A DNA stretch of 64,000 nucleotides from Brevundimonas sp. SL130 (GTDB taxonomy: Bacteria > Pseudomonadota > Alphaproteobacteria > Caulobacterales > Caulobacteraceae), in NCBI RefSeq assembly GCF_026625805.1, contig NZ_CP113064.1:2892657-2956656 (forward strand), in the 5' to 3' direction. Positions within the stretch are counted from its first letter, which is position 1; each line of letters begins with the position of its first letter. The position numbers and the translations under genes are program-made. A model generated the notes under the pieces. The model ran no database searches. It was given only the letters and a program-made list of their open reading frames with translations, and was not told where the DNA came from. Below, one piece after another: positions 1 to 8,649 of this stretch.

Positions 1-34
1 GCAAAAGCAAGGTTTGCGGCGGTTAAATCGAGTC

Positions 35-74
35 GGCGGGCGATTTGGGCGGCGTATTACGCCCCTCGCCCGCC
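35..74 (-). terminator. Hairpin downstream of the glycine-zipper gene
   Basis: A 9-bp perfect inverted repeat (35-43 with 66-74) encloses a second short GC-rich inverted repeat (about 47-51 with 60-64). It lies about 50 bp past the stop of the minus-strand lipoprotein gene, so it probably ends that transcript. No T tract is obvious. Confidence 0.4.
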
Positions 75-125
75 TGAGTGATGCAGATAGGTCGCGCCCT
101 TGCGACGACAAGCGCGCGGCTCAAC

Positions 126-311
126 CTAGTTCGGTTTTTGCGCCTGGCCGACGGCCGTACCGGCGACTCCGCCCACCGCCGCGCCGACCGGTCCGCCGAC
201 GACTGCGCCGGCGACGGCGCCGCTGGCCGCCTTCTGTTCTATAGTCGTGCCGCAAGCAGCCAAGGCCAGGGCTCCAGCGACAACGGCCGCTATGGTGACG
301 ATTTTCGACAT
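126..311 (-). CDS. Small glycine-zipper outer-membrane lipoprotein
   Basis: A 61-residue protein with a lipoprotein signal peptide ending in a lipobox (LAAC, lipidated Cys about residue 20). A glycine/alanine-rich stretch follows (about residues 31-56, repeating GAVAGAVVGG-like units), typical of glycine-zipper (YMGG/SlyB-like) lipoproteins that insert into or lie against the outer membrane. A GGAGAG ribosome site precedes the ATG by a few bases. Family members are often envelope-stress or structural lipoproteins, but the role here is unknown. It is monocistronic; the wall hydrolase to the right is transcribed divergently. Confidence 0.75.
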   Translation of the reverse strand: MSKIVTIAAVVAGALALAACGTTIEQKAASGAVAGAVVGGPVGAAVGGVAGTAVGQAQKPN

Positions 312-744
312 GGGCTTCTCTCCAAAGGAGACGCTTCAACGCAGAACAGACATTCAGGTTCCAAAGCAGGCCGAATACGCGACTCGGCCCAAATATGAAC
401 AGACGATTCCCGCGCTTTAGCTGAAATGCGTTCGCGGCCCACCGCCGAATGAAGACACAGTGAAAGCCAATACAGTATTCGCCATCAGGACTGTCACATT
501 GTTGCCCCAGCAGCGAAAAAGCCCTGGGGTTACAGTGAAAATACCTAATCCTTTCGACGCCTTAACCCCACACTTGCGAATCAGCCACATTCAGGTCACA
601 AACTCCGTTATATAGGCCCCTCCTCGACGTCGGGCAGATTACGCCGTGCGTTGAAGCGCCCTCCGAACTGCGACCGTCAAAGGCGCCCGGAAGGCGAGAC
701 TACCCGGGGGCAGCGTTTCTCGCCCTGCTGAACAGGACGAACCG
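312..744. other. Intergenic region between divergent genes
   Basis: About 430 bp between the lipoprotein gene and the wall hydrolase gene, more AT-rich than its surroundings. It should hold both promoters. No convincing ORF, RNA gene or repeat was recognised. Confidence 0.5.
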
Positions 745-1887
745 TTGTCGCATTCCTCTCAGATCCGCGCCGTGTCGCGCGCCGATCGTGTGGCTAAGAT
801 CAAGCCCATGACGGCTGCTGCGGCCTTTGGCGGTCTGGTGGGACTGGCGATCGGCGGCGCCTATCTGGGCGGAACTCTGGCGCGCACGACGACCTTGCGC
901 GCCCAGGCCGAACGGATTCAGGGCGCCACCGCGGCCGGTTTCACCGAAGAGGCCCTGTCGGCTGCCGCCGGCGGGCTCGACGCCAGCGCCCTGTCCATCG
1001 CCCGTCGCCACGATCCCTATACCAGCGCGGGCTCGGCCCAGCGCGACCGTCAGGCCGAGCTCCTGGCCGCCCGCCTCGACCAGTTGGGCGAAAACCGCGA
1101 CCCCAACCTGCGTCGCGCCAGCTTGAACGTCTCCGTCGGCGCCAAACCCTTCCGTATGGCCAATGCGCTGGACGCCAGCCGCGATCTCGATTGCCTGACC
1201 CAGGTCGTCTATTACGAAGCGCGCGGCGAAGGTCGCGACGGCATGCAGGCCGTGGCCCAGGTCGTCCTGAACCGCGTCCGCCACCCGGCCTTCCCCAAGA
1301 CCATCTGCGGCGTCGTCTATCAGGGAGCCGCGCGCCGCACCGGCTGCCAGTTCTCCTTCACCTGCAACGGCGCCATGCGCGGCCGCGTCAATACCGCCGC
1401 CTGGAACCGCGCCAAGACCATCGCCTCGGGCGCCTTGTCGGGTTCGGTCTATTCGGCCGTCGGCAACGCCACTCATTTCCACACCACGGGCGTCGCGCCC
1501 GTCTGGCGCAATTCGCTGATCCGGGTGAACCAGGTCGGCAGCCACCTCTTCTACCGCTTCGGCGGTCGCTCGGGCTCCAGCGGCGCCTTCACCTATGCCG
1601 CTCGCCCCTCGACGGGGGATGATCAACCCCGCCTGATCCAGGCCGGGCTCGATCCGGTCGAGGCCGCCCGCCAGGCCGGTCAGGCCGTGGCCTATTCCCT
1701 GGTCCTGGCCCAGGAAAACCTGTCCGCGCCGGAACCCGTCGCGCCTCAGCCGCGCCCGCAGACCCCGCCGCAACCCGAAGCCGCCGCGCCGGCCGCCCAG
1801 GCCGCCGTCCGCACGACCCGCCCTACGGTCCCGCCCGGCAAGACCACCGCCAAGGTCGAGGCCACGGACGTCTCCAACCCGGCCTAA
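745..1887 (+). CDS. SleB-type cell wall hydrolase
   Basis: A 380-residue protein with an N-terminal membrane anchor (about residues 22-45), a low-complexity linker, and a Hydrolase_2/SleB domain at about residues 145-270. The domain begins with the family signature CLTQVVYYEARGEG, where the Glu is the likely catalytic residue, followed by QAVAQVVLNRV and CQFSFTC. The C-terminal about 90 residues are Pro/Ala-rich. Members cleave peptidoglycan, probably as lytic transglycosylases or amidases, in the periplasm. TTG at 745 is chosen because AGGACG lies 6-7 bases upstream; the next ATG (808) has no ribosome site and would remove the residues before the anchor. Confidence 0.85.
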   Translation: MSHSSQIRAVSRADRVAKIKPMTAAAAFGGLVGLAIGGAYLGGTLARTTTLRAQAERIQGATAAGFTEEALSAAAGGLDASALSIARRHDPYTSAGSAQRDRQAELLAARLDQLGENRDPNLRRASLNVSVGAKPFRMANALDASRDLDCLTQVVYYEARGEGRDGMQAVAQVVLNRVRHPAFPKTICGVVYQGAARRTGCQFSFTCNGAMRGRVNTAAWNRAKTIASGALSGSVYSAVGNATHFHTTGVAPVWRNSLIRVNQVGSHLFYRFGGRSGSSGAFTYAARPSTGDDQPRLIQAGLDPVEAARQAGQAVAYSLVLAQENLSAPEPVAPQPRPQTPPQPEAAAPAAQAAVRTTRPTVPPGKTTAKVEATDVSNPA

Positions 1888-1891
1888 AGCC

Positions 1892-2764
1892 TCAAAGCGC
1901 GTCCAGACCGATGTCCAGCACGGGCGCCGAATGGGTCAGTGCGCCGACTGAGATCACATCGACCCCGGTCTCGGCGATGGCGCGCACGGTCGTCAGATCG
2001 ACCCCGCCTGACGCCTCCAGCGTCAATCGCCCGGCCACGCGCGCCACGGCGGTCCTCAGGTCCGCCAGGCTGAAATTGTCCAGCATGACCACGTCCGGCG
2101 CCACGCCCTCGGCGATCAGCTCCAGCACGGCGTCCAGCTGATCCAGCCCGTCCACCTCGACCTCGACCTTCATCAGATGGGGCGCAAAGGCCCGCGCCCG
2201 CCGGACGGCCTCGGCCACCCCGCCCCCACCGCCACCAAAGACGGCCACATGATTGTCCTTGATCAGGATGGCGTCATCCAGGCCGAAACGGTGGTTCATC
2301 CCCCCGCCGCACGCCACCGCATGTTTCTCCAGCGCCCGCAGCCCCGGCGTGGTCTTGCGCGTATCCGCGATCCTCGCCCCGGTCCCGGCCACCGCCTGAA
2401 CATAGGCCCGCGTCAGGGTCGCCACGCCGCTCATCCGTCCGACCAGGTTCAGCGCCGTCCGCTCGGCCGACAGGAAGGCCCGCGCATCGGCCTCCACCAC
2501 CGCCAGCACCGCCCCCGCCTCGAACGCCGCCCCGTCTTTGAGCCGCACCTCGACCGAGGCCTTGGGATCCATGGCCAGCACCGCCAGCCGCACACAGTCG
2601 ACCCCGGCCAGCACCCCCGGCTTGCGCGCCGCAAAGGCCGCCTTCATCCGCGCGTCTGCGGGAATACAGGCCATGGCGGTCACATCGCCCGCCCGCCCCA
2701 GATCCTCGGCCAGGGCCATCCGCACCACCGGCTCGATCATCACATCAGGCAGCACCCGGCTCAT
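1892..2764 (-). CDS. nadC: Nicotinate-nucleotide pyrophosphorylase (carboxylating)
   Basis: Converts quinolinate and PRPP to nicotinate mononucleotide, CO2 and pyrophosphate in de novo NAD synthesis. The 290 residues match the family length. Visible motifs are ERTALN (101-106), TRKTTPGLR (135-143), HRFGLDDAILIKDNH (158-172), and the C-terminal LEASGGV and ISVGALTHS segments that close the barrel. A glycine run after the KDNH motif (about 177-182) is slightly longer than usual. It is the last gene of nadA-M50-nadB-nadC; its ATG overlaps the nadB stop by four bases (ATGA), which suggests coupled translation. Confidence 0.96.
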   Translation of the reverse strand: MSRVLPDVMIEPVVRMALAEDLGRAGDVTAMACIPADARMKAAFAARKPGVLAGVDCVRLAVLAMDPKASVEVRLKDGAAFEAGAVLAVVEADARAFLSAERTALNLVGRMSGVATLTRAYVQAVAGTGARIADTRKTTPGLRALEKHAVACGGGMNHRFGLDDAILIKDNHVAVFGGGGGGVAEAVRRARAFAPHLMKVEVEVDGLDQLDAVLELIAEGVAPDVVMLDNFSLADLRTAVARVAGRLTLEASGGVDLTTVRAIAETGVDVISVGALTHSAPVLDIGLDAL

Positions 2765-4278
2765 TCCGCCGCCTCCAGCACCGCCGCCTGCGTCGCCCTG
2801 ACACGCGTATGGTCCGCCACCGCGTTCGTCTGCGGATAATCCGCCCGATAGTGACCGCCCCGGCTCTCGCGCCGGTCCAGCGCGGCCTGGACGATCAGCC
2901 GCGCCGCCCCCAGCGCCGCCGCCGGTCCATACTGGCCCTCCTGCCGGTCGATCAGGGCGATCAGCCCCGCCAGCCCCTCCGCCGTCCGCACCACCCCCGC
3001 ATGATCCGTCATCCCCGCCCTCAGCGCGGCCAGGGCCGCCTCAGGCAGGTCCGGCGCCGCGACGACCGGCAGGGCCCGCCCGCCGCCCGTCTCATCCGCC
3101 GCCGCCCGCCCGGCGCGCCGCCCGAACGCCGCCGCCTCGAGCAGGGAGTTGGACGCCAGCCGGTTGGCCCCATGCACCCCCGTCGCCGCACATTCCCCGA
3201 CCGCATAAAGCCCCGCGACCGTCGTGCGCCCATCGGCGTCGGCGGCGATCCCGCCCATGTGATAGTGGCAGGCCGCCATCACCGGGATGGGGCTGAGGCG
3301 CGGGTCCAGGCCGCTGCGCATACAGGCGGCGAACACGGCCGGAAACTCGTGCGGGAACGCCTCGCCTATGGCCGTACGCGCATCCAGAAAGGCGCCCCGC
3401 CCGTCGATCCGCGCCGCATGCACCGCCCGCGCCACCACGTCGCGCGGCTTCAGGTCGGCGTCGTCCTCGGGCCCCAGCAGGAACCGCCCCTGCCCGTCGA
3501 TCAGCCGCGCCCCCTCGCCCCGCAGCGCCTCGGTGGCCAGGGGCGCTGGGTCCAGCCCCACGTCTATGGCCGTGGGGTGAAACTGCACGAACTCGGGATC
3601 CAGGATCTCCGCCCCGGCCCGCGCCGCCAGCGCCATCCCCTCGCCCTTCAGCGCCGCCGGCGTCGTGGTCGCGGCGAACAGTCCGCCCGCCCCGCCGGTG
3701 GCCAGCACCACCGCCGTCGCCGTGACCTCGACCAGCCGTCCGCCGCGCTCGACCACCGCCCCGACCACCCGGCCGTCGGCGTCCTGCACCAGGCCCTTCA
3801 GCCGCGCCTCGTCCCAGACCTCGATCATCTTCTCGGCCCGCACCGCCGCCACCACAGCCGACAGGATGGCCCGCCCGGCCCCGTCCCCGCCGACCCGCGC
3901 CACGCGCGGTACGGAATGGGCCGCCTCCAGACTGACCACGAAACCGCCCTCCGCATCCCGGTCGAACGGCGCGCCCTGGGCCGCCAGCCATTCCACCGTC
4001 TCGCGCCCGGCCTCGGTCAGGGCCTGGGCCGCGCCCGGCTCGACCAGACCCGCGCCCGCCGCCTCGGTGTCGCGGGCGTGCAGCTCGGGCGAATCCACAG
4101 CCGTCAGGGCCGCCGCCATCCCGCCCTGGGCCCAGGCCGAGGAACAACCGTTCAGCAAGGGCTCCGGCGTCGCCACCAGCACCTTGGCCCCGGCCCGCGC
4201 CGCCTCCAGCGCGGCCGACAGCCCCGCCAGACCCGCGCCGATGATCAGAGGCCCGTCATGTCGCGTTCGGTTCATCAC
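2761..4278 (-). CDS. nadB: L-aspartate oxidase
   Basis: FAD-dependent oxidation of L-aspartate to iminoaspartate, which NadA condenses with dihydroxyacetone phosphate. The 505 residues show the N-terminal dinucleotide-binding motif GAGLAGLSAALEAA (14-27), the flavoprotein motif SSAWAQGGMAA (about 46-56), the HYHMGGI segment of the active site, the NRLASNSLLEA motif, and a C-terminal helical domain ending in RGGHYRADYP, as in the succinate dehydrogenase/fumarate reductase flavoprotein family. The start overlaps the stop of the upstream protease gene (4275-4278, ATGA) and the stop overlaps the nadC start. Confidence 0.96.
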   Translation of the reverse strand: MMNRTRHDGPLIIGAGLAGLSAALEAARAGAKVLVATPEPLLNGCSSAWAQGGMAAALTAVDSPELHARDTEAAGAGLVEPGAAQALTEAGRETVEWLAAQGAPFDRDAEGGFVVSLEAAHSVPRVARVGGDGAGRAILSAVVAAVRAEKMIEVWDEARLKGLVQDADGRVVGAVVERGGRLVEVTATAVVLATGGAGGLFAATTTPAALKGEGMALAARAGAEILDPEFVQFHPTAIDVGLDPAPLATEALRGEGARLIDGQGRFLLGPEDDADLKPRDVVARAVHAARIDGRGAFLDARTAIGEAFPHEFPAVFAACMRSGLDPRLSPIPVMAACHYHMGGIAADADGRTTVAGLYAVGECAATGVHGANRLASNSLLEAAAFGRRAGRAAADETGGGRALPVVAAPDLPEAALAALRAGMTDHAGVVRTAEGLAGLIALIDRQEGQYGPAAALGAARLIVQAALDRRESRGGHYRADYPQTNAVADHTRVRATQAAVLEAAE

Positions 4279-5144
4279 CGCACTCCGAGAGAATAAAGGC
4301 CCAGGCGCACCGCGCTCGCGGGATCGCCTTCGACCATGGGCATCAGGGCGCCGACCGCCGCCGCCGCACAGACGGCCAGGGTCAGCAGATAAAGCGCCAG
4401 GCTCTTGCCCGCCTCAGACCAGCTCAGCGTGCCCCAGGCCGCGCGCCACACGCCGCGCTTCAGATGGCTGAACACCGACAGAGCCAGGAAGGCGGCCAGG
4501 ATGAACCGGCCCGTGGACAGCCCCCACCAGACCACAGCCACGCCGATGGCCAGCAGCACGATCTGCTCCAGTCGCGGATGCACCCGCGTCAGCACCGGCC
4601 CCAGGGCCTTGGATCCGTCCAGCGGCGGCGCGGGAACCAGGTTGACCAGGTTCAGCATGGCGATGAAGAAGGCCCCCATCAGCCATTCCCCCTGCCCTGT
4701 GGCCAGCCAGACCCCGACAAACGGGATCATGGCCAACAGGCCGAACGCCGGCCCGGCCAACGACACCAGAACCCCGTCCCACTCGCTCTTCGGCGCCCGC
4801 CGCCCCTTGGCCAGACCGCCCAGGAAGGGAATGATGTAGATCCGCGCCGGCCCCATGCCGAGCTTGTTCATCACCACGGCGTGCCCCGCCTCATGGACGA
4901 ACAGGCCGATCAGCACCGCCCCCGCCACAATGGCGCTGCCCGTCGCCCACCACAGGAAGCCGGCCATCAGGGCCGTGGACAGCAGGGCCCAGACCAGGCT
5001 CTGGTCCTTCTCGACCGGCTCTTCGAAGGCGGGCTGGACCTGCGCCCCGCGCGCGGCGGCCTCCTCGGGCCGGGCGTCCCAAGGACCGGGGGTGCGGCCG
5101 GGGGTGCGGGCGGGCGTCGGGTTCGGGGTGTCTGTATTGCTCAT
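4275..5144 (-). CDS. Site-2-type (M50) membrane metalloprotease
   Basis: A 289-residue polytopic membrane protein. The zinc motif HEAGH is at residues 84-88 in a membrane segment, and a second motif, NLVPAPPLDGSKAL (about 166-179), supplies the Asp ligand, as in the FtsRIP/SpoIVFB-like branch of M50. The first about 45 residues are Pro/Thr-rich and probably cytosolic. No PDZ domain is seen, unlike RseP. It lies between nadA and nadB and shares a four-base overlap with nadB, so it should be co-transcribed with NAD synthesis genes. Its substrate is unknown; intramembrane cleavage is inferred from family. Confidence 0.85.
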   Translation of the reverse strand: MSNTDTPNPTPARTPGRTPGPWDARPEEAAARGAQVQPAFEEPVEKDQSLVWALLSTALMAGFLWWATGSAIVAGAVLIGLFVHEAGHAVVMNKLGMGPARIYIIPFLGGLAKGRRAPKSEWDGVLVSLAGPAFGLLAMIPFVGVWLATGQGEWLMGAFFIAMLNLVNLVPAPPLDGSKALGPVLTRVHPRLEQIVLLAIGVAVVWWGLSTGRFILAAFLALSVFSHLKRGVWRAAWGTLSWSEAGKSLALYLLTLAVCAAAAVGALMPMVEGDPASAVRLGLYSLGVR

Positions 5145-5200
5145 GGCGTTCAGATGGGCGCGCGGACCCGTCCCGTCGCCGGGACCGATCGCCGCGTCGC

Positions 5201-6280
5201 TCAGATCAGCTCCACATCGACGTGATGCCGCGCCTTGACCAGGTCATAGCGGGCGGGAACAGCGGGCGGCGGCAGGTCGATCATCCGCTGCACGGCCATC
5301 CGTCCGCGTTCGATCATCGCCTCCGGCACCGTCACCTCGAACTGCATGTGCAACAGGCAGTCGCGGATATTTTCCAGCGTGATCCGCTTCATGTGCGGGC
5401 ACAGGTTGCACGGCCCGATGAACTGCACCCCCGGCACGTCCCCGGCGACGTTCGAGGCCATCGAACATTCGGTGATCATCACCACCTGTTTGGGCCGACG
5501 CGCCTCGACATAATCGGTCATGGCCGCCGTCGAACCGGCGAAGTCCGCCGCCGCCAGCACGTCTTCCGGGCATTCGGGGTGGGCCAGAATTTCGGCCCCC
5601 GGATAGGCGGCGCGCATCTCGGCGATGTCGTCCACCGTGAACCGTTCATGCACCTCGCAGCGGCCCTTCCAGGCGATGATCCCGACCGTCGTCTGGGCCG
5701 CGACATTGCGCGCCAGATATTCGTCGGGGATCAGGATGACCCGATCCACGCCCCATTCCTTGGCCGCCCATTCCACCACCTGAACGGCGTTGGCGCTGGT
5801 GCAGCAGATGTCGGTCTCGGCCTTCACATCGGCCGTGGTGTTCACATAGGTCACGACCGGCAGGCCCGGATAGCGCTGCTTGATCAGCCGCACATCCGCC
5901 CCCGTGACCGACGAGGCCAGCGAGCATCCCGCCCGCAGGTCGGGGATCAGCACGGTCTTGTCCGGGCTCAGGATCTTCGAGGTCTCGGCCATGAAATGCA
6001 CGCCCGCCTGGACGATCACCTTGGCGTCCGACCGTGCGGCCTCCTTGGCCAGGCCCAGGCTGTCGCCGACATAGTCGCCGACCCCGTGGAAGATCTCGGG
6101 CGTCATATAGTTGTGGGCCAGGATCACGGCGTCGCGCTCGCGCTTCAGCCGGTTGATCTCGCTGATCAGGGCCGCCTGGGCCGGCCACTCCAGCGGCGTG
6201 ACGTGGTCCTTGACCTTCGCCCACACCCCGGCGGTCTCCCGCTCCAGTTCCTGCGTCAGACCAAAGGCGCCGTCAGCCAT
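5201..6280 (-). CDS. nadA: Quinolinate synthase
   Basis: A [4Fe-4S] enzyme that condenses iminoaspartate with dihydroxyacetone phosphate to give quinolinate. The 359 residues are typical of the longer proteobacterial form. The three cluster cysteines are recognisable in RAGCSLASS, DICCTSANA and GPCNLCPHM; the first segment IILAHNY-like (AVILAHNYMTPEI) and GVHFMAETSKIL are also family signatures. It is the first gene of the nad operon, followed 56 bp later by the M50 protease. An 8-bp-arm inverted repeat 18 bp upstream of the ATG (6299-6321) is a good operator candidate. Confidence 0.96.
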   Translation of the reverse strand: MADGAFGLTQELERETAGVWAKVKDHVTPLEWPAQAALISEINRLKRERDAVILAHNYMTPEIFHGVGDYVGDSLGLAKEAARSDAKVIVQAGVHFMAETSKILSPDKTVLIPDLRAGCSLASSVTGADVRLIKQRYPGLPVVTYVNTTADVKAETDICCTSANAVQVVEWAAKEWGVDRVILIPDEYLARNVAAQTTVGIIAWKGRCEVHERFTVDDIAEMRAAYPGAEILAHPECPEDVLAAADFAGSTAAMTDYVEARRPKQVVMITECSMASNVAGDVPGVQFIGPCNLCPHMKRITLENIRDCLLHMQFEVTVPEAMIERGRMAVQRMIDLPPPAVPARYDLVKARHHVDVELI

Positions 6281-6298
6281 GACCCTCTCCTATCGACC

Positions 6299-6321
6299 CT
6301 TATGCTCAAAGTTAGCATAAG
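6299..6321. promoter_or_regulatory. Inverted repeat in front of nadA
   Basis: Perfect 8-bp arms CTTATGCT and AGCATAAG (6299-6306 and 6314-6321) with a 7-bp spacer, 18 bp upstream of the nadA ATG. Its position is that of a repressor operator controlling the nad operon. Alphaproteobacterial nad operons are often controlled by a NAD-responsive repressor; which protein binds here is not known and no such regulator gene is in the window. Confidence 0.6.
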
Positions 6322-6364
6322 CACAGCCAATGTAGGCCGATGGAGGCCGCGCGCAAGGGATTAT

Positions 6365-6574
6365 TCAGTCGATCAGTTCGAACAGGTCGCTCAGCGGAAC
6401 ATTCAGGGCCTTCGCCAGGGTCAGGGCCACCACGACCGACGGCGTGAACACTCTGTTTTCAATCGTGTTCACCGTCTTGCGCGACAGCTTGGCCCGGTCC
6501 GCCAATTCCTGCTGCGTCAGACCGGCGGCCGTCCGCGCCTCCTTCAGCCGCACGACCAGCCGAGGCTCAGCCAC
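6365..6574 (-). CDS. Small XRE-family transcriptional regulator
   Basis: A 69-residue protein that is essentially one Cro/CI-type helix-turn-helix (about residues 8-62; LTQQELADRAKLSRKTVNTIEN). It resembles the YozG-like stand-alone regulators paired with multi-pass membrane proteins. Its ATG overlaps the end of the membrane-protein gene by 8 bp (6567-6574), so both come from one transcript. Probable autoregulation through the palindrome at 7280-7295, by analogy with similar pairs. Confidence 0.85.
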   Translation of the reverse strand: MAEPRLVVRLKEARTAAGLTQQELADRAKLSRKTVNTIENRVFTPSVVVALTLAKALNVPLSDLFELID

Positions 6575-7268
6575 GCTCGGCCTCGCGGTCCAGAAGATAG
6601 TAGCGCAACACCGCCGCCGTGGCGGTCAGATAGAGCAGGGCCGGCAAGGCCGCGACGGCCGCAGCCGGCCGCCAGAGTCCCAGTGCAAAGACGCCGATCA
6701 TCCCAACGGCGGCGACGCCCAAGGCCATGGCCAGCGCCTTGTGCCGGAACGACAGGGTCAGTTCGTCCTCCAGCAGCCGCTTCATCCGCTTGTCGCGCGG
6801 ATTATCCAGCCCGGCCACCATCAGCAACATGAGGCCGGCGACCATGGGACCGACCGCCACCATCAAATAGTCCGATCCACCCGGCACGCCCGAAGCCAAG
6901 CCCCAGCCGGCCTTGACCGACAAGAAGGTGAGATAGGCGCCGGTGATCGGCATGACGGCCATGGAAAGCGCCCGTTGCCGCTGCACCTTGTCGCGATAGC
7001 CGGAGCCGGTCTCCAGCTTGAACGTGTCTGCATTGGGCAAGAAGCGCCGTGCGAAGAAGGCGCTCGCAATCATGGCGACGACACCCGCCGCCATCGTCAC
7101 GCCGCCGATCAGCCGCCCCATCTCGGGGTTCGCCGGCCACTCCTCCATGACCAGAAGGCCGGTCACCAGCAGGGCCAGTCCAGCTCCGCCCAGACCGGCG
7201 CAGATCGCCAGACGCTGTGTGCGCCTCCGCTCTCTCGCCCGTACGTCTCGTCTTTCCTGATCGTCCAT
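6567..7268 (-). CDS. Multi-pass membrane protein paired with an XRE regulator
   Basis: A 233-residue integral membrane protein of unknown function with about six hydrophobic segments in three pairs (about residues 20-75, 97-160, 185-225) and an Arg-rich cytosolic N-terminus. It is the first gene of a two-gene operon with the small XRE regulator that overlaps its 3' end. Such membrane-protein/YozG-like pairs are widespread in proteobacteria, with no assigned function that I can name. The ATG lies just inside the palindrome-bearing leader. Confidence 0.65.
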   Translation of the reverse strand: MDDQERRDVRARERRRTQRLAICAGLGGAGLALLVTGLLVMEEWPANPEMGRLIGGVTMAAGVVAMIASAFFARRFLPNADTFKLETGSGYRDKVQRQRALSMAVMPITGAYLTFLSVKAGWGLASGVPGGSDYLMVAVGPMVAGLMLLMVAGLDNPRDKRMKRLLEDELTLSFRHKALAMALGVAAVGMIGVFALGLWRPAAAVAALPALLYLTATAAVLRYYLLDREAERG

Positions 7269-7279
7269 AACGGCCTCAC

Positions 7280-7295
7280 GTCACCTACAGGTGAC
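7280..7295. promoter_or_regulatory. Palindrome upstream of membrane protein/XRE operon
   Basis: GTCACCT and AGGTGAC (7280-7286, 7289-7295) form perfect 7-bp arms with a 2-bp spacer, 11 bp from the ATG of the membrane-protein gene. A second weaker dyad (TAACC/GGGTTA-like, about 7299-7311) follows. Spacing and symmetry fit an operator for the operon's own XRE regulator. Confidence 0.5.
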
Positions 7296-7556
7296 ATATA
7301 ACCTATGGGTTACTCGGCGCGTCAAGAGGCTCGTTTGCATGCGCCGCTCCCCGCGCCGTCCTGTGAGAGGTTCAGCCGCCCATCGCCCACAATGCCGCTG
7401 GTCGCCGCTTTGCAATTTCAACGCCTTGCGGAATTGTCGAGGCGAGTTTCAAGCCTGAGCGCCGACCGCCCTTACGATAGACGCGATGAAAACCGCTCGT
7501 TCCAGTTCCGCGCCTGATCGCCCCCTTGTGTGTCGATTTTCGGTTAGTTTGCGAAT
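7296..7556. other. Non-coding stretch left of the IS110 transposase
   Basis: No credible gene was found; the small ORFs here have no recognisable motif. The stretch must contain the left junction of the IS110 element, but IS110 elements usually lack terminal inverted repeats, so the exact boundary cannot be read from one copy. Confidence 0.4.
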
Positions 7557-7710
7557 GCGGGCGGTTGTTAGCGCAACCGCCCGCCGCGGCCTTGAACCCG
7601 CATGCCCCCTGGCTTTGATGCCGTGACGGAGCCTGGGTCAGGCTGTGATCTTCCAAACCCGAACAGTTGCACGGGACGAGGATCCCGCACTGGCAAGGAA
7701 GGGTCGCAAG
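7557..7710 (+). ncRNA. Candidate IS110 bridge RNA region
   Basis: The region directly upstream of the transposase begins with a perfect 11-bp stem (GCGGGCGGTTG, 7557-7567, with 7574-7584; 6-nt loop) and contains a second hairpin (AGCCTG/CAGGCT, 7630-7635 and 7639-7644). IS110-group elements are known to encode a structured bridge RNA of roughly this length in the left non-coding end, which pairs with donor and target DNA. Sense strand and limits are inferred; the loops have not been matched to flanks. Confidence 0.35.
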
Positions 7711-8649
7711 ATGACACAGGATAGAGTGTTTGTCGGCATTGATGTGAGCAAGGCGAGGCTGGATGTCGCCTTGACGACGGGCGAGGCCTGGTCGGTGAGC
7801 AATGATCGGGCGGGCTGGCGCGCCTTAGTCGACCAGCTCCAGACGATCCGGCCTGAAGCCGTCGGGCTAGAGCCTTCGGGCGGCTACGAACGGGGCCTGG
7901 TCGAGGCCTTGACGCAGGCCGGCCTTGCGGTGCGGCGGGTGGAGGCCGGTCGGGTCCGCGCCTTCGCGGGTGTTCTGGGCCTGAAGGCCAAGACCGATCT
8001 GATCGACGCCCAGCTGATCGCCCGCTTCGTCCAGACCCTGCCGGGACGGACGGTGGAGCCCAACGCCCGCGCCCAGGCTCTGGCTGAGTTGGTCGATGCC
8101 CGCCGCGCCCTGTGCGAGGAACAGGTTCGGGTCCGCAATCAAGCCGAACAGGTGCGCGACCCGATGCTGCGTCGCATGGCCGCCCGCCGCCTGAACCGGA
8201 TGAAGGCCGACGTCGTGCTGCTGGAGAAGCGTCTGGCCGCCACCGTCGCCGCCGATCCCGACCTGGCCGAGCGCGACAGGTTGATGCGCTCGGTCCCCGG
8301 CGTCGGCCCGGTGTTGAGCTGGACCCTGATGGCCCACCTGCCCGAACTTGGTCGGCTGAGCCACAAGCAGATCGCCGCCCTCGTCGGCGTCGCCCCCTAT
8401 GACCGCCAGAGCGGATCCTTGAAGGGCCGAAGCATGATCCGAGGCGGACGCGCCGTGGTCCGCAACGTCGCCTATATGGCCGCACTGATCGGGGCCCGCC
8501 ACAACCCTGTCCTGGCCGCTATGAAACAGCGCCTCGCCGCAAAGGGAAAACCCGGAAAGGTCATCCTCGTCGCCCTGATCAACAAGCTGATGACCCTGCT
8601 CAACGCCGTCGTCCGCGACCGTTCCGAATGGAGAATCGCAACCCACTGA
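7711..8649 (+). CDS. IS110-family transposase (DEDD recombinase)
   Basis: A complete 312-residue protein. The N-terminal RuvC-like DEDD domain has D11 (VGIDVSK), E54 (GLEPSGG), and D96/D99 (KTDLIDA); a helical middle region follows, then the Transposase_20 domain beginning at PGVGPVLSWTL with the putative catalytic serine S234 in the RQSGS segment and the RGGRAVVRN motif. All expected catalytic residues are present, so it may be active. ATG at 7711 is preceded by AGGAAGG at about 7696-7702; an upstream in-frame GTG at 7645 is less likely. It acts with a bridge RNA to recombine DNA at short core sequences. Confidence 0.95.
   Translation: MTQDRVFVGIDVSKARLDVALTTGEAWSVSNDRAGWRALVDQLQTIRPEAVGLEPSGGYERGLVEALTQAGLAVRRVEAGRVRAFAGVLGLKAKTDLIDAQLIARFVQTLPGRTVEPNARAQALAELVDARRALCEEQVRVRNQAEQVRDPMLRRMAARRLNRMKADVVLLEKRLAATVAADPDLAERDRLMRSVPGVGPVLSWTLMAHLPELGRLSHKQIAALVGVAPYDRQSGSLKGRSMIRGGRAVVRNVAYMAALIGARHNPVLAAMKQRLAAKGKPGKVILVALINKLMTLLNAVVRDRSEWRIATH

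Noticed and set aside
7305..7656. Small ORFs on both strands left of the IS110 transposase
   Set aside because: Low-complexity products, no ribosome sites, and they overlap hairpins that fit non-coding RNA better.
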